64,000 bases of DNA from positions 1,922,001 through 1,986,000 of the forward strand of contig NZ_FNTG01000002.1 of NCBI RefSeq assembly GCF_900104795.1. Reading direction: 5' to 3'. The position numbers and the translations under genes were made by a program. Of this stretch, positions 1 to 9,051 are shown piece after piece. The notes under the pieces are model-generated. The model did no database searches, was not told the origin of the DNA, and was given only the letters and a program-made list of their open reading frames with translations. Numbering within the stretch: the stretch's first letter is position 1; each line of letters begins with the position of its first letter. The stretch is from Burkholderia sp. WP9 (GTDB lineage: Bacteria > Pseudomonadota > Gammaproteobacteria > Burkholderiales > Burkholderiaceae).

Positions 1-1
1 C

Positions 2-58
2 TGGCGCTGCCCGCTTTGCGACGTGGGCAAGGAAGACTTCGCGCTGGTCGAGTTTTAA
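2..58 (+). CDS. Rubredoxin-like C-terminus (partial, 5' end outside window)
   Basis: Only the last 18 codons and the TAA stop are present. They read WRCPLCDVGKEDFALVEF, which matches the second metal-binding knuckle of rubredoxins (C-P-x-C followed by G-K-x-D-F and a hydrophobic end). Rubredoxins hold one iron in four cysteines and carry electrons to oxygenases or reductases; the second Cys pair is the one seen here. Whether this is a stand-alone rubredoxin or a rubredoxin domain at the end of a longer protein cannot be told from this fragment. Confidence 0.6.
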   Translation, partial: WRCPLCDVGKEDFALVEF

Positions 59-87
59 CCCGGCCAACGGATAACTCGCGCGGCTGA

Positions 88-942
88 TTAACCCGCGCCC
101 TCCGGAAAATCCGCGCCTACCGTGGTGGCTTCCCATGCATCGAAATCGCCACGCATGAAGTCCAGCTTCTTGCGCGCCAGTTCGAGTGCGACTTTGCCGA
201 GCAGCAAACGCAGCGGCGGTTTGTCCGACAGCGCAGCGTCGATGATTGCCTGCGCCGCGCGCACCGGGTCGCCCGCCTGCTTGCCGCTGCGCGCCTCGGT
301 CTGCTTGCGGCGTTCGCCGGCCGTGGCCGCGTAGTCGTCGATCACTGTCGCCGACTGTTTGATCGACGGACCCGCCCAGTTGGTGCGGAACGGTCCGGGC
401 TCGACGATCAACACGTCGATGCCGAGCGGTTTCACCTCGGTTGCCAGCGATTCGGAAAGACCCTCCACCGCGTATTTGGTGGCGTGGTAATAGCCCGTCG
501 CGGCAAAGCTCGCAATGCCCCCAATCGACGACACATTGACGATCAAGCCGCTGTGCTGCTCACGCATGATCGGCAAGACGGCCTTGGTCATGTCGACCAG
601 ACCGAACACGTTGGTTTCGAACATGGCGCGGACTTCGTCGTCTTCGCCTTCCTCGATCGCGGCCAGATAACCATAGCCCGCGTTGTTGACGAGCGCATCG
701 ACGCGGCCAAAACGTTGCCTGGTTTGCGTGACCACGTCTTCGATCTGCTTGGGGTTCGTCACGTCGAGCGGCAGAACCAGTGCGCGATCGGCGTGGCCTT
801 CCACGATATCTTTTACTTTCGACGGGTCGCGGGCGGTGACCACGGCGCGCCAGCCGCGTTCCAGCACCAGCTTTGCCAGCTCGCGGCCGAATCCGGTGGA
901 ACATCCTGTGATCAGCCAGACGGGATTGTCTCGATTCATCAT
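88..942 (-). CDS. Short-chain dehydrogenase/reductase (SDR)
   Basis: A 284-residue classical SDR, a cytosolic NAD(P)-dependent oxidoreductase. The Rossmann cofactor loop T-G-x3-G-x-G lies at residues 12-19, the NNAG motif at 86-89, the catalytic Ser near 138-139 and the Y-x3-K pair at Tyr152/Lys156. The start is the first of two adjacent ATG codons, with AGGAG about 8 bases upstream. The size and the long C-terminal part resemble SDRs annotated as oxidoreductases with unknown substrate. It stands alone on the minus strand, tail to tail with the rubredoxin-like gene and followed upstream by lysR in the same direction after a 174-base gap. The substrate cannot be predicted. Confidence 0.9.
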   Translation of the reverse strand: MMNRDNPVWLITGCSTGFGRELAKLVLERGWRAVVTARDPSKVKDIVEGHADRALVLPLDVTNPKQIEDVVTQTRQRFGRVDALVNNAGYGYLAAIEEGEDDEVRAMFETNVFGLVDMTKAVLPIMREQHSGLIVNVSSIGGIASFAATGYYHATKYAVEGLSESLATEVKPLGIDVLIVEPGPFRTNWAGPSIKQSATVIDDYAATAGERRKQTEARSGKQAGDPVRAAQAIIDAALSDKPPLRLLLGKVALELARKKLDFMRGDFDAWEATTVGADFPEGAG

Positions 943-1116
943 TTGGGAAACTCCTGTTGATGTCTACGACATAAGAGGACTCCATGCGGCGCGAGCGCGC
1001 TGTGCACCGTTCGCGTGCGCAATCGGTTTGCTGCAGTGCTTAGCTTGAAGCGTGCCCGGACTTGTTTCGGTGGGTGCCGGCGGCCGTTCGCGTGCGTGGA
1101 TGCGAGAACGACGCCG

Positions 1117-2046
1117 TTATTGCTGCTTGCGTCCGGTGTGGATCTTCAATTGTAGCCGGAGGGCGGCGGCTTCGCTTTGCAGCGCCTGAACGAACGCGCC
1201 GGCGAGCGGGTGGCCCGGACGATGTTCCGGATGAATCACGCTCACGCGAAACGGCAACGACACGGCGAGCGGCCGGATATGCAGGTTGCGGCCCGCGAAA
1301 TCGAGAGCGGTTAGCGGATTGACGATCGCGACGCCAAGACCTTGCCGCACGAAACTGCACACCGAGACCGCCGTGGGCGTCTCGACGAGCTGGCGGCGCG
1401 CGATATTCGCTTGCGCGAAGGCTTCGTCGATCTGAATCCGGTACGGATCGTTCGACGACAGGCTGATGAAAGGCTGATTCGCGAAATCTTTCAACGCGAT
1501 CACGCGCTTGTTGAGCAATGGATGCCCGTCAGGCAGCACGCACACTTCATCCACTTCGAGCAATGGCGTGAGGCGCGTGCCCGCTGGCGGCGCGCCATGT
1601 TCGGTCAAGCCGAGGTCATAGCGCTGGGCCGTCAGCCATTCTTCCAGAAACGGTGATTCCTGCGTTGCGATCGACAAACTCGCGCCGGGTTGGGCGTCGT
1701 GAAAGCGCTTCGCCGCGCCCGGCAGGATCGAATGCGAAAACGCGGGCAAAGCGATCACGGACAACTGGCCGCCCTGGAATTCACGCAGGCTGGCGGCGGT
1801 GGACGCCACACGTTCGAGCCCGACATACGCGCGCTTGATCTCGTCGAACAGCATGAGCGCGGACAGTGTGGGGCGCAGCCGGCCATTCGTGCGCTCGAAC
1901 AAGGCAAAGCCGATGCTCTGTTCCATGCGCGCGAGTTCGCGGCTCACGGTGGGCTGCGAGGTGAAGAGCATCTCCGCCGCTTTGGTGACGCTGCCCGCTG
2001 TCATCAGCGCGCGGAAGACTTCGATATGCCGATGCGTGAGCGCCAT
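1117..2046 (-). CDS. lysR: LysR, transcriptional activator of lysA
   Basis: A 309-residue LysR-type regulator with an N-terminal winged helix-turn-helix (about residues 15-40, including TSQPTVSRELAR) and a periplasmic-binding-protein-like effector domain. Its resemblance to enterobacterial LysR runs along the whole length (MTAGS, QESP.LEEWL.AQR.DLGL, DEVCVLP.GHPL, NPLTALD), well beyond the general family. It is divergently arranged with lysA, the classical lysR/lysA layout in which LysR activates diaminopimelate decarboxylase when diaminopimelate is present and lysine is low. The start at MALTHRHIEVF is chosen over a longer frame because the family begins just before the HTH. Confidence 0.88.
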   Translation of the reverse strand: MALTHRHIEVFRALMTAGSVTKAAEMLFTSQPTVSRELARMEQSIGFALFERTNGRLRPTLSALMLFDEIKRAYVGLERVASTAASLREFQGGQLSVIALPAFSHSILPGAAKRFHDAQPGASLSIATQESPFLEEWLTAQRYDLGLTEHGAPPAGTRLTPLLEVDEVCVLPDGHPLLNKRVIALKDFANQPFISLSSNDPYRIQIDEAFAQANIARRQLVETPTAVSVCSFVRQGLGVAIVNPLTALDFAGRNLHIRPLAVSLPFRVSVIHPEHRPGHPLAGAFVQALQSEAAALRLQLKIHTGRKQQ

Positions 2047-2158
2047 GATGGGTATATCAGAAGTGAATGGAGTTGCCAGGAATTGGTATTTTACTGAATG
2101 CCACGTTTTTAGCATGATGTCGTTGACACCAACGCTTTGACATCGAGAGACGGAAACC
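2047..2158. promoter_or_regulatory. lysR-lysA divergent promoter region
   Basis: These 112 bases separate the start codons of lysR (minus) and lysA (plus). They are more AT-rich than the flanks and hold the dyad GTATTTTAC near 2087-2095. By analogy with other LysR systems this is where the activator and RNA polymerase should bind. No convincing -35/-10 pair was found by eye, so only the region is marked. Confidence 0.5.
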
Positions 2159-3400
2159 GTGACGCCATTCAATCCGCAACAATTCGTCGGACTCGCGCAA
2201 GAGCATGGCACGCCGCTTTGGGTCTACAACGCAGACCTGATCCGCGAGCGCATTGCCGAATTGCGCAGCTTCGACGTGATCCGCTACGCGCAGAAGGCGT
2301 GTTCGAACCTGCATATCCTCAAACTGATGCGCGACGAAGGCGTCATGGTCGACGCCGTCTCGTTGGGCGAAATCGGTCGTAGTCTTGCGGCGGGTTTTGC
2401 ACCAGAAGGCGATCCAGAAGGCGTCGTGTTCACGGCGGATCTGATCGATCATGCGACGCTTTCCACTGTTGTCGAACACCGCATCACAGTCAACGCGGGT
2501 TCGCTCGATATGCTCGAGCGGATAGGACGCCATGCGCCCGAAGGCCATCGCGTCTGGCTGCGGATCAATCCAGGCTTCGGCCACGGGCACAGCAACAAGA
2601 CGAACACGGGCGGCGAGCATAGCAAGCATGGCATCTGGCTCGACGACGTGCCGCGCGCGATTGAACTGGTCCGGCGTTATCGTCTGAAGCTGGTCGGGTT
2701 GCACATGCATATCGGCTCAGGCGTCGATTATGGGCATCTGTCGCGCGTCTGCGAGGCGATGGTCGAAGCTGTGAAGGGGCTGGGCCACGATATCGAAGCA
2801 ATTTCCGCGGGCGGCGGTCTATCGGTGCCGTACCGCGAAGGCGAGCCCGATATCGATGTGGCGCATTACTTCCGGCTCTGGGACGCGGCGCGGCGGCAGA
2901 TCGAAGCGCACGTCGGGCATGGCGTGAGGCTGGAGATCGAACCGGGGCGCTTTCTGGTTGCGCAGGCGGGCGTGCTCGTGGCGGAAGTCCACGCGTTGAA
3001 CTCGCGCCCCACGCAGCAGTTTGCTTTGGTGGATGCTGGATTCAACGATCTGGTGCGGCCGTCGTTTTACGGCAGCCATCATGAGATGACGGTGCTGAGA
3101 CGTGATGGCTCGCCGAGTGACGCACCGGCCGATTCGTTCGCGGTGGCCGGGCCGCTGTGCGAAGCCGGCGACGTTTTCACCCAAGCGGAGGGTGGTGTCA
3201 TGACGAGCCGGTCAATGCCGGCGCCCGAAGTGGGCGACTTCATCGTGTTTCACGATGCGGGTGCGTACGGCGCGTCGATGTCTTCGAACTACAACAGCCG
3301 GCCGCTCGCGCCCGAGGTGTTGCTGGAGCATGGCAAGCCTAGACTGATTCGTCGTCGTCAAACGCTCGATGAGTTGCTCGCGCTCGAAATAGCGGTTTGA
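2159..3400 (+). CDS. lysA: Diaminopimelate decarboxylase
   Basis: A 413-residue fold-III PLP decarboxylase that makes L-lysine from meso-diaminopimelate in the last step of lysine synthesis. The PLP-binding Lys is K46 (YAQKACSN). The glycine-rich phosphate loop GGG is at 218-220, EPGR at 261-264, and the CEAGD segment with the active-site Cys is at 333-337 (family consensus C-E-S-G-D). It begins with GTG at 2159; no upstream ATG fits the N-terminus. Divergent from lysR, whose product should activate it. It is similar in length to the enterobacterial LysA form (about 420 residues). Burkholderiales usually carry another lysA elsewhere, so this may be a regulated second copy; that last point is inference. 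Confidence 0.9.
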   Translation: MTPFNPQQFVGLAQEHGTPLWVYNADLIRERIAELRSFDVIRYAQKACSNLHILKLMRDEGVMVDAVSLGEIGRSLAAGFAPEGDPEGVVFTADLIDHATLSTVVEHRITVNAGSLDMLERIGRHAPEGHRVWLRINPGFGHGHSNKTNTGGEHSKHGIWLDDVPRAIELVRRYRLKLVGLHMHIGSGVDYGHLSRVCEAMVEAVKGLGHDIEAISAGGGLSVPYREGEPDIDVAHYFRLWDAARRQIEAHVGHGVRLEIEPGRFLVAQAGVLVAEVHALNSRPTQQFALVDAGFNDLVRPSFYGSHHEMTVLRRDGSPSDAPADSFAVAGPLCEAGDVFTQAEGGVMTSRSMPAPEVGDFIVFHDAGAYGASMSSNYNSRPLAPEVLLEHGKPRLIRRRQTLDELLALEIAV

Positions 3401-3413
3401 TTCCAGCGCCGCT

Positions 3414-4334
3414 TCAACGCGCCCGCACCGTGCGCGTGTAGGAAGCGATCATGGTGGCGAGTTCCTGCGCAGCGGGCGTAAGCGGAATGGCGGCGCGCTG
3501 CAACAAGCAGACGTTCTGCTCGACCGCGCGCTCGCGCACGCGAATCGAGGTGAGCGTGCTCGCAAACGGCCCACGCTTCACAACGATCGACGACTCCAGC
3601 GAGAGGCAATCCGTTGCGCCCACCAGATGCAGCGTCTCGTACAAGCCTTCCACCGTCGCGACGATTTTCGGCGGCGGCAAGCCGTGGCTCTCGAACAGAT
3701 GGCTCAGTCGATTGATTTGCGGGTCGGCCGTGAGATTCGGCGAGCGCGTGGCGACCCACGTGCAATCGACCAGTTCGGCTAGCGACGTCGCGCCCGCTTT
3801 CGGATTCCCCTGGCGGCAGACGATCACCGGATCGGACGGATAAAGCGGCATGACCGAGAGATCGGCGGTATCCGTATGCTTCGATACCAGCGCAACCGCG
3901 AAATCCAGCGTGCCTTCGCGAATCCACGAAATCATCATGCGCGAGGTGCCGGTCCGCAGATGCACGGCGACCCGCTCGAAGCGCGTGCGAAATTCCATCA
4001 GCACCGGCGCGAACGCATCGACGAGCGGCTCGGTCGTCATGCCGAACGTGACCTCGCCGACATAGTCGCCTTGTAGTTGCTGCACTTCCTGCTCCGCGCG
4101 TTCGCATTCGCCAATGATCGCGCCGGCCCGCTGCAACAGCCGCTGGCCGAGCGCGGTCAGCGCAATGCCCCGATTCGTGCGGGTGAAGAGCGTGGCGCCG
4201 AGCATGGATTCGAGGTTCTGCAATTGCTGCGTGATGCCACTCTGCGCAATGCCGAGCGCCCGCGAGGCCGCGCGGATGCTGCCGTGCTCGGCGACGGCGG
4301 TGAATGCCCGGAGTTGGGAGATCGTCAACGCCAT
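3414..4334 (-). CDS. LysR-family transcriptional regulator
   Basis: A 306-residue LTTR. The N-terminal HTH (MALTISQLRAFTAVAEHGSIRAASRALGIAQSGITQQLQNLE) is followed by a substrate-binding domain. The start is set at MALTISQL; ATG codons 12 and 36 bases further upstream are also possible, and none has a clear ribosome site. It ends 13 bases from lysA in convergent orientation. It is divergent from the binding-protein gene at 4458, with about 120 bases between starts, which makes that gene and the deacylase after it the likely targets. The effector is unknown; a basic or acylated amino acid would suit the neighbours. Confidence 0.85.
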   Translation of the reverse strand: MALTISQLRAFTAVAEHGSIRAASRALGIAQSGITQQLQNLESMLGATLFTRTNRGIALTALGQRLLQRAGAIIGECERAEQEVQQLQGDYVGEVTFGMTTEPLVDAFAPVLMEFRTRFERVAVHLRTGTSRMMISWIREGTLDFAVALVSKHTDTADLSVMPLYPSDPVIVCRQGNPKAGATSLAELVDCTWVATRSPNLTADPQINRLSHLFESHGLPPPKIVATVEGLYETLHLVGATDCLSLESSIVVKRGPFASTLTSIRVRERAVEQNVCLLQRAAIPLTPAAQELATMIASYTRTVRAR

Positions 4335-4457
4335 GGAGGCTGCCATCCGGTGATCGGGAAAAGTGATCATGATAGTCCGATCGGGACTTCTTTGAGGCGC
4401 GGGCGCCACATAGGATGGCACCGTAGTCAATCCGCCCACCTCACACTCCGTCCTCCC

Positions 4458-5225
4458 ATGAAAATTTCGCTGATGATCTTGAGCGCCGCGCTGGCTTTCA
4501 GCAGCGGCGCGTTTGCCGCTGATTCCACCACGCTGCGCCTCGGCATCGATCCGACCTATCCGCCGATGGACTCCAAAGCGCCCGACGGCAGTTTCAAAGG
4601 CTTCGACGTCGATCTCGGCAATGAAATCTGCAAGCGCATTCACGCGCGCTGCCAGTGGGTGGAACTCGAATTTTCGGGGATGATTCCTGCGTTGCAGGCG
4701 CGCAAGATCGACGCGATCCTGTCTTCAATGGCGATCACGGAAAAGCGCGAGCAGCAGATTCTGTTTTCGTCGAAGCTGTTCCAGTTCAAATCGCGGCTGA
4801 TCGCGCGGCAAGGCTCCGCGCTCGCGGGCGGCTTGAACGCGCTGGCCGGCAAGTCGATCGGCGTGCAGTCTGGCACGCAGTTCGAAGGGTATGCGTTGAA
4901 GAACTGGGCGCCGCTCGGCGTGCACGTGGTGGCGTACAAGAGCCAGGAAGAAGTCTTCGCCGACCTGGAGAACGGGCGACTCGACGGCGCGTTGCTCGGT
5001 TCGGTGGAGGCGGACTATGGATTCTTGCGCACGCCGGCGGGCAAGGGCTTTGCGTTCGTGGGCGAACCGCTCTCGATGGGCGATCGCGGCGTAGGCATCG
5101 GCTTGCGTAAGGACGAGACTGCGGTGCAGGCCTCGATCAACGAGGCGATCGCCTCGATGCGCAAGGACGGCACGTATGCGCAGATCGCGAAGAAGTACTT
5201 CGACTTCGATCCGTACGGAAACTGA
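4458..5225 (+). CDS. ABC transporter substrate-binding protein, basic amino acid type
   Basis: A 255-residue periplasmic binding protein of the ArgT/HisJ family (SBP_bac_3). A Sec signal peptide covers residues 1-20 (cleavage after SGAFA). The conserved features of lysine/arginine/ornithine binders follow: LRLGIDPTYPPMDSKAPDG, GFDVDLGNEICKR, a Cys pair region (CKRIHARCQW), FSGMIPALQARKIDAILSSMAIT and GVQSGTQFE. It should capture an amino acid for an ABC importer, but no permease or ATPase gene is next to it. The following gene is a deacylase, so the pair may handle an N-acylated amino acid. The start is the ATG opening the signal peptide. Confidence 0.88.
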   Translation: MKISLMILSAALAFSSGAFAADSTTLRLGIDPTYPPMDSKAPDGSFKGFDVDLGNEICKRIHARCQWVELEFSGMIPALQARKIDAILSSMAITEKREQQILFSSKLFQFKSRLIARQGSALAGGLNALAGKSIGVQSGTQFEGYALKNWAPLGVHVVAYKSQEEVFADLENGRLDGALLGSVEADYGFLRTPAGKGFAFVGEPLSMGDRGVGIGLRKDETAVQASINEAIASMRKDGTYAQIAKKYFDFDPYGN

Positions 5226-5263
5226 TTCTCCGACTCCCGACTTTCTTCTAAAGACTCACGCTC

Positions 5264-6379
5264 ATGAACAGGCAATCGATTCCGCTTCTCTCGCCGGCTA
5301 TCGGCACGCACCGTGAACTGGTGTCGTTTCACTTCGGACCCGCGAATAGCGGTCAGAAGATCTATATCCAGTCGTCGCTGCATGCCGATGAAACGCCCGC
5401 CATGCTGACGACGGTATTGCTCAAGCGCCGTTTGCTCGAACTGGAGAAGCAGGGTGCGCTGAACGCGGAAATCGTCCTGGTGCCGGTAGCGAATCCGGTC
5501 GGGCTCGGACAATATGTGCTCGGCCAGTTTCTTGGCCGCTTCGATCTGGGCAGCGGGAAGAACTTCAATCGCCACTTCCTGCAGTTTCCGAAGTTGGTGG
5601 CCCAAGCCAAAGAAGCGTTGGGTTCCGATGCCGCCGAGAATGTGCGGATTGTTCGCCAGTTGATTGGCGAAGAACTGGCCGCGCAGAAACCGTTGACGGA
5701 ATTCGAATCGCTGCAACTGGCAATGCTGAAACTCTCGTTCGATGCGGATGTGATTATCGATCTGCACTGTTCGCTCGAAGCCGCGATGCATCTCTATACG
5801 AGCGAGGCCGCGTGGGCCGAGTTCGAGCCTTTGTCGCGCTATCTCGGGGCGCAGGCGTCGTTGCTCGCCACCAACTCGGGCGGCGAAGCATTCGACGAAA
5901 CGCATAGCCTGTTGTGGTGGCAATTGCAGCAGGCGTTGCCGGCCGACAAGCCGGTGCCTAACGGTGCGATTGCCGTGACCGTGGAATGCCGCGGACAGCG
6001 CGACGTCTCCTACGAGGTCGCCCAGGAAGATGCCGACGCGCTGGTGGATTACCTCGTGTGGCGCAGAGCGATCCAGCTCGAAGCGAAGCCTTTACCGGAA
6101 TTGCTGGCGCCGGCCACCCCGCTGGCCGGCAGCGAACAGTTCTATGCGCCTGTGAGCGGAATCCTCATTCATCGCGCGAAGATTGGCGACACGATTCGCG
6201 TCGGGCAACCGCTATTCGATATCGTCGATCCGCTGACGGACGAGACGACAACGATCGTCAGCAAAACGGAAGGTGTGTTTTACATGCGGCGCGCGATTCG
6301 CTTTGTGACGGCCGGCGCACCGCTCGGGCGCGTAACGGGCACGCGCCCTTTCAGGACCGGGGTATTGCTGGGCGCCTGA
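5264..6379 (+). CDS. Succinylglutamate desuccinylase/aspartoacylase-family zinc deacylase
   Basis: A 371-residue member of the M14-like AstE/AspA family, which hydrolyses N-acyl amino acids with a single zinc. The ligands are visible as H40-x2-E43 (LHADETP) and H168 (IDLHCS), with the general-base Glu at 241 (TVECRG). A C-terminal beta-rich segment follows (about 285-371), as is common in the family. It starts 38 bases after the binding-protein gene on the same strand, so both are probably co-transcribed and controlled by the divergent LysR. The natural acyl substrate is not known; related enzymes act on succinylglutamate, acetylaspartate or acetyl-diaminobutyrate. Confidence 0.85.
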   Translation: MNRQSIPLLSPAIGTHRELVSFHFGPANSGQKIYIQSSLHADETPAMLTTVLLKRRLLELEKQGALNAEIVLVPVANPVGLGQYVLGQFLGRFDLGSGKNFNRHFLQFPKLVAQAKEALGSDAAENVRIVRQLIGEELAAQKPLTEFESLQLAMLKLSFDADVIIDLHCSLEAAMHLYTSEAAWAEFEPLSRYLGAQASLLATNSGGEAFDETHSLLWWQLQQALPADKPVPNGAIAVTVECRGQRDVSYEVAQEDADALVDYLVWRRAIQLEAKPLPELLAPATPLAGSEQFYAPVSGILIHRAKIGDTIRVGQPLFDIVDPLTDETTTIVSKTEGVFYMRRAIRFVTAGAPLGRVTGTRPFRTGVLLGA

Positions 6380-6422
6380 CAGTTTTCTTTCTCTGGGCGC
6401 GGACTGTCTATCAGGCCGCGTC

Positions 6423-6692
6423 TTACTGCTTCCTGCCCACCAGATACGTCACGCCGTTCGGGCCATAGCGCTCCGAATGAGGTTTGTTCGCAGGCACGCG
6501 GAAAACGTCGCCGACGTGATACGCGCGCTCTTCGTCGCCCACGCGTATATTCATTTCGCCTTCCAGGATCAGTGCCTTGGCTTCGAAGGGATGCTCGTGA
6601 ACTTCCATCTCTACGTTCGCCTCGCGCGTGACAACCACGGCGTCGGGGAAGCCTTCTTTCGTCAGGCTTTCGGTGAATGCGTTACGGTCCAT
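6423..6692 (-). CDS. Small cupin-domain protein
   Basis: An 89-residue single cupin. The beta-barrel metal motif is partly visible in VHEHPFEAKALILEGEMNI and VGDVFRVPANKPHSERYG (two His plus Glu, then a later His). Small cupins of this type act as sugar or metabolite binding or isomerase domains, and the sequence does not say which. The chosen ATG has GAGG 8 bases upstream; an in-frame ATG 111 bases further upstream would add 37 residues that are not cupin-like. It is convergent with the deacylase gene and lies just downstream of the phospholipase gene on the same strand. Confidence 0.75.
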   Translation of the reverse strand: MDRNAFTESLTKEGFPDAVVVTREANVEMEVHEHPFEAKALILEGEMNIRVGDEERAYHVGDVFRVPANKPHSERYGPNGVTYLVGRKQ

Positions 6693-6838
6693 AGCGTGTG
6701 CCTCGGCAAAGCGATAGTGGAGCTTCACTTTAACGCCGCGCGCGATTTTCTGCAGAGCGTGCTCGCGCAACTGGGCCTCGATCGAGCCTTCCAAACCAGG
6801 CACCTACCCGATTGAAGCCCAGCGCGCATGACCCGCTC

Positions 6839-8992
6839 TTAATTCGCCACCAACACCGGCGCGACCGCCGCCGGATCGCTAATGCTCGGCCGCCCATTCT
6901 CGACGTGACCCGCAACACGGCGCGAGAAGCTGGCGTCGTCGTTGCTCGTCACCGTCAAGTCGTACCAGTGATGGCTCGACGCCAGTACCCACGCTTCTTC
7001 GATATGCGCGCCTGCCGGCACCAGCACCGGACGAGCGCGCGCACCGTAGGCGTTGTCCGTCACCGTCAAACGCGCAATGCCGCCGCCCTTGTTGCTGAAC
7101 TTGAGGAACACGTTACCGTTCGCGACGTCGTATTGCACCTTCACTTCCGGCTCCGCGCGCTTGTTGCTGCCGTGGCCGCCTGCGAACTGCGCGTTCTGCG
7201 CCGTCGCCTGCTGCGTGTTGCCCGCAAACTTGCGCACGAAACCATTCGGCCCGAACACTTCGAACGTGTACACGCCGTTGGTCACCGTCAGATCGAACGT
7301 TTCGTTGAGCGACTTGCCTGCTTCGACGGTGTAACGCCACGGGCCATCCGTGCGATTGGTCGAGTACAGATAGAAATGCGCGCCCTGATCGCCGGTGTTA
7401 CCGATCGAGATTTCGAACGTGTTCTTCTTCGCGTCTGCGTGCCCGTTCACATGCAACTCGTACGGCAACGCGCGCGCGAAACGAATCCCGCTTTCCTGCG
7501 GGTCGATCGCGCCCGGCGTCGCGGGGACGGTCGGCTTAGGTTGCGTGGCGCACTGGTTGTCGGCGATGCTCTTGTAGTTGCTCGTGTCCGGCAGCGGCGG
7601 CACCTTCGAGTCCGGCGTGCGGAAGTCGAACGCCGTGGTCAGGTCGCCGCACACCGCGCGGCGCCATGCCGTGATGTTCGGCTCATACACGCCAAAGCGT
7701 GCTTCGATGAAGCGAATCACCGACGTGTGATCGAACACCTGCGAGCACACAAAGCCGCCCTTGCTCCACGGCGACACGATGGTCATCGGCACGCGCGGGC
7801 CGAGGCCGTAGGGCAGGCCGTCGGCGGTGTAACTGCCGCCGCGCAACGGGTTCACCACGTTGTGAATTTCGCCTTCGGTGCTGACCGTCGACTTGCCTTG
7901 CGCGCCGGTCGTGGCCGGTTGCGGCGGCACGAGGTGATCGAAGAAGCCGTCGTTCTCGTCGTACATGATGAACAGCACGGTCTTGCTCCAGACTTCGGGA
8001 TTCGACGTCAGCGCATCCAGAATCTGCGAGGTGTATTCCGCGCCGTATGCGGGCGTGTAGCTCGGGTGTTCCGAGTACGCAGCCGGCGGGCACAACCACG
8101 ACACTTGCGGCAGCTTGTTGGCCAGCACGTCGGCCTTCAGGTCGGCGATGGTGCGCACGGTTTGCGCGCGCTCATACAACGGCGAACCCGGCTGCGCGTT
8201 GATGAAGTTCGTGAAGTTCTGCAGGATGTTGGTGCCGTAGTTGCCGTTCAGCGGATCGGCGCCAGTCAGGCCTTGCTGGTAGACCTGCCACGAAATGCCC
8301 GCGGCCTGCAGACGCTCCGGATACGTGGTCCACGAGAGCAACTGGTAATTCGGCGGCCCGTCGCCGTCGACGAAATCGTTGTTGTCGAGCAGCGGACCAC
8401 CCAGCGTGCCGGTCGGATCGACCATGCCGGTCATCAGATACGAGCGGTTCGGGTGCGTCGGTCCCGGCAGCGAGCAGAAGTACGCGTCACAGATGGTGAA
8501 CGCATCGGCCAGCGCGTAATGGAACGGAATGTCGCTGCGCAGGTGATAACCCATTGTCATGTCGGTCTTGGTGGCCGGCCATTGGTCGTAGCGGCCGCCG
8601 TCGATTGCGGCATGGGTCTTGTACCAGGAGTGATCCAGATCGCCGACGCATTGCGCGCTGGTGGTCGCCGTGTTCAGATGGAACGGCAGGACCGGCCGGG
8701 TCGGATCTTCCTTCGACGGTTGATACCACACCGGCTTGCCGTTGGGCAGCGGAATCGGGACGCGGTCGTTGTAGCCACGCACACCGCGCAGGTGGCCGAA
8801 GTAGTGGTCGAACGAGCGGTTCTCCTGCATGAACACGACGATGTGCTCGACATCGCGGATCGTGCCGGTGCGCGAAAACGCGGGAACGGCAAGTGCGTTG
8901 CGAATCGACTCGGGCAGTGCGGTCAGTGCGGCAGCAGCGCCCGCGGATGAAGCCACGGTCTGCAGGAAACGGCGACGGCTAGTTGATGTCAT
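6839..8992 (-). CDS. TAT-exported phospholipase C (phosphoesterase family)
   Basis: A 717-residue phosphocholine-type phospholipase C of the PlcN/PlcH group. The N-terminus carries a twin-arginine signal (SRRRFLQT, then a hydrophobic stretch to about residue 35). The phosphoesterase domain begins at IEHIVVFMQENRSFDHYFG-like sequence (about 46-65, with the nucleophile-region E-N-R-S-F-D-H) and runs to about 430. Two beta-rich C-terminal domains of the bacterial PLC type follow (about 500-590 and 610-700). The family hydrolyses phosphatidylcholine or sphingomyelin outside the cytoplasm, giving phosphate and choline, and can be a virulence or phosphate-scavenging enzyme. It starts 59 bases after the small lipoprotein gene on the same strand, probably one transcript. 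Confidence 0.92.
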   Translation of the reverse strand: MTSTSRRRFLQTVASSAGAAAALTALPESIRNALAVPAFSRTGTIRDVEHIVVFMQENRSFDHYFGHLRGVRGYNDRVPIPLPNGKPVWYQPSKEDPTRPVLPFHLNTATTSAQCVGDLDHSWYKTHAAIDGGRYDQWPATKTDMTMGYHLRSDIPFHYALADAFTICDAYFCSLPGPTHPNRSYLMTGMVDPTGTLGGPLLDNNDFVDGDGPPNYQLLSWTTYPERLQAAGISWQVYQQGLTGADPLNGNYGTNILQNFTNFINAQPGSPLYERAQTVRTIADLKADVLANKLPQVSWLCPPAAYSEHPSYTPAYGAEYTSQILDALTSNPEVWSKTVLFIMYDENDGFFDHLVPPQPATTGAQGKSTVSTEGEIHNVVNPLRGGSYTADGLPYGLGPRVPMTIVSPWSKGGFVCSQVFDHTSVIRFIEARFGVYEPNITAWRRAVCGDLTTAFDFRTPDSKVPPLPDTSNYKSIADNQCATQPKPTVPATPGAIDPQESGIRFARALPYELHVNGHADAKKNTFEISIGNTGDQGAHFYLYSTNRTDGPWRYTVEAGKSLNETFDLTVTNGVYTFEVFGPNGFVRKFAGNTQQATAQNAQFAGGHGSNKRAEPEVKVQYDVANGNVFLKFSNKGGGIARLTVTDNAYGARARPVLVPAGAHIEEAWVLASSHHWYDLTVTSNDDASFSRRVAGHVENGRPSISDPAAVAPVLVAN

Positions 8993-9051
8993 CGAATATC
9001 ACCTTCTGCGTGGGAAAAGAATAGCGCGGCTCGCGCGCCGGTGGAATTGCG

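Noticed and set aside
2123..2128. TTGACA as a -35 element for lysA
   Set aside because: No acceptable -10 sequence lies 15-19 bases downstream, and the position is too close to the GTG start.
6812..8950. 712-residue open frame antisense to phospholipase C
   Set aside because: It is Arg/Val/His-rich, has no family features and mirrors the codon structure of the real gene on the other strand; high-GC DNA commonly gives such shadow frames.
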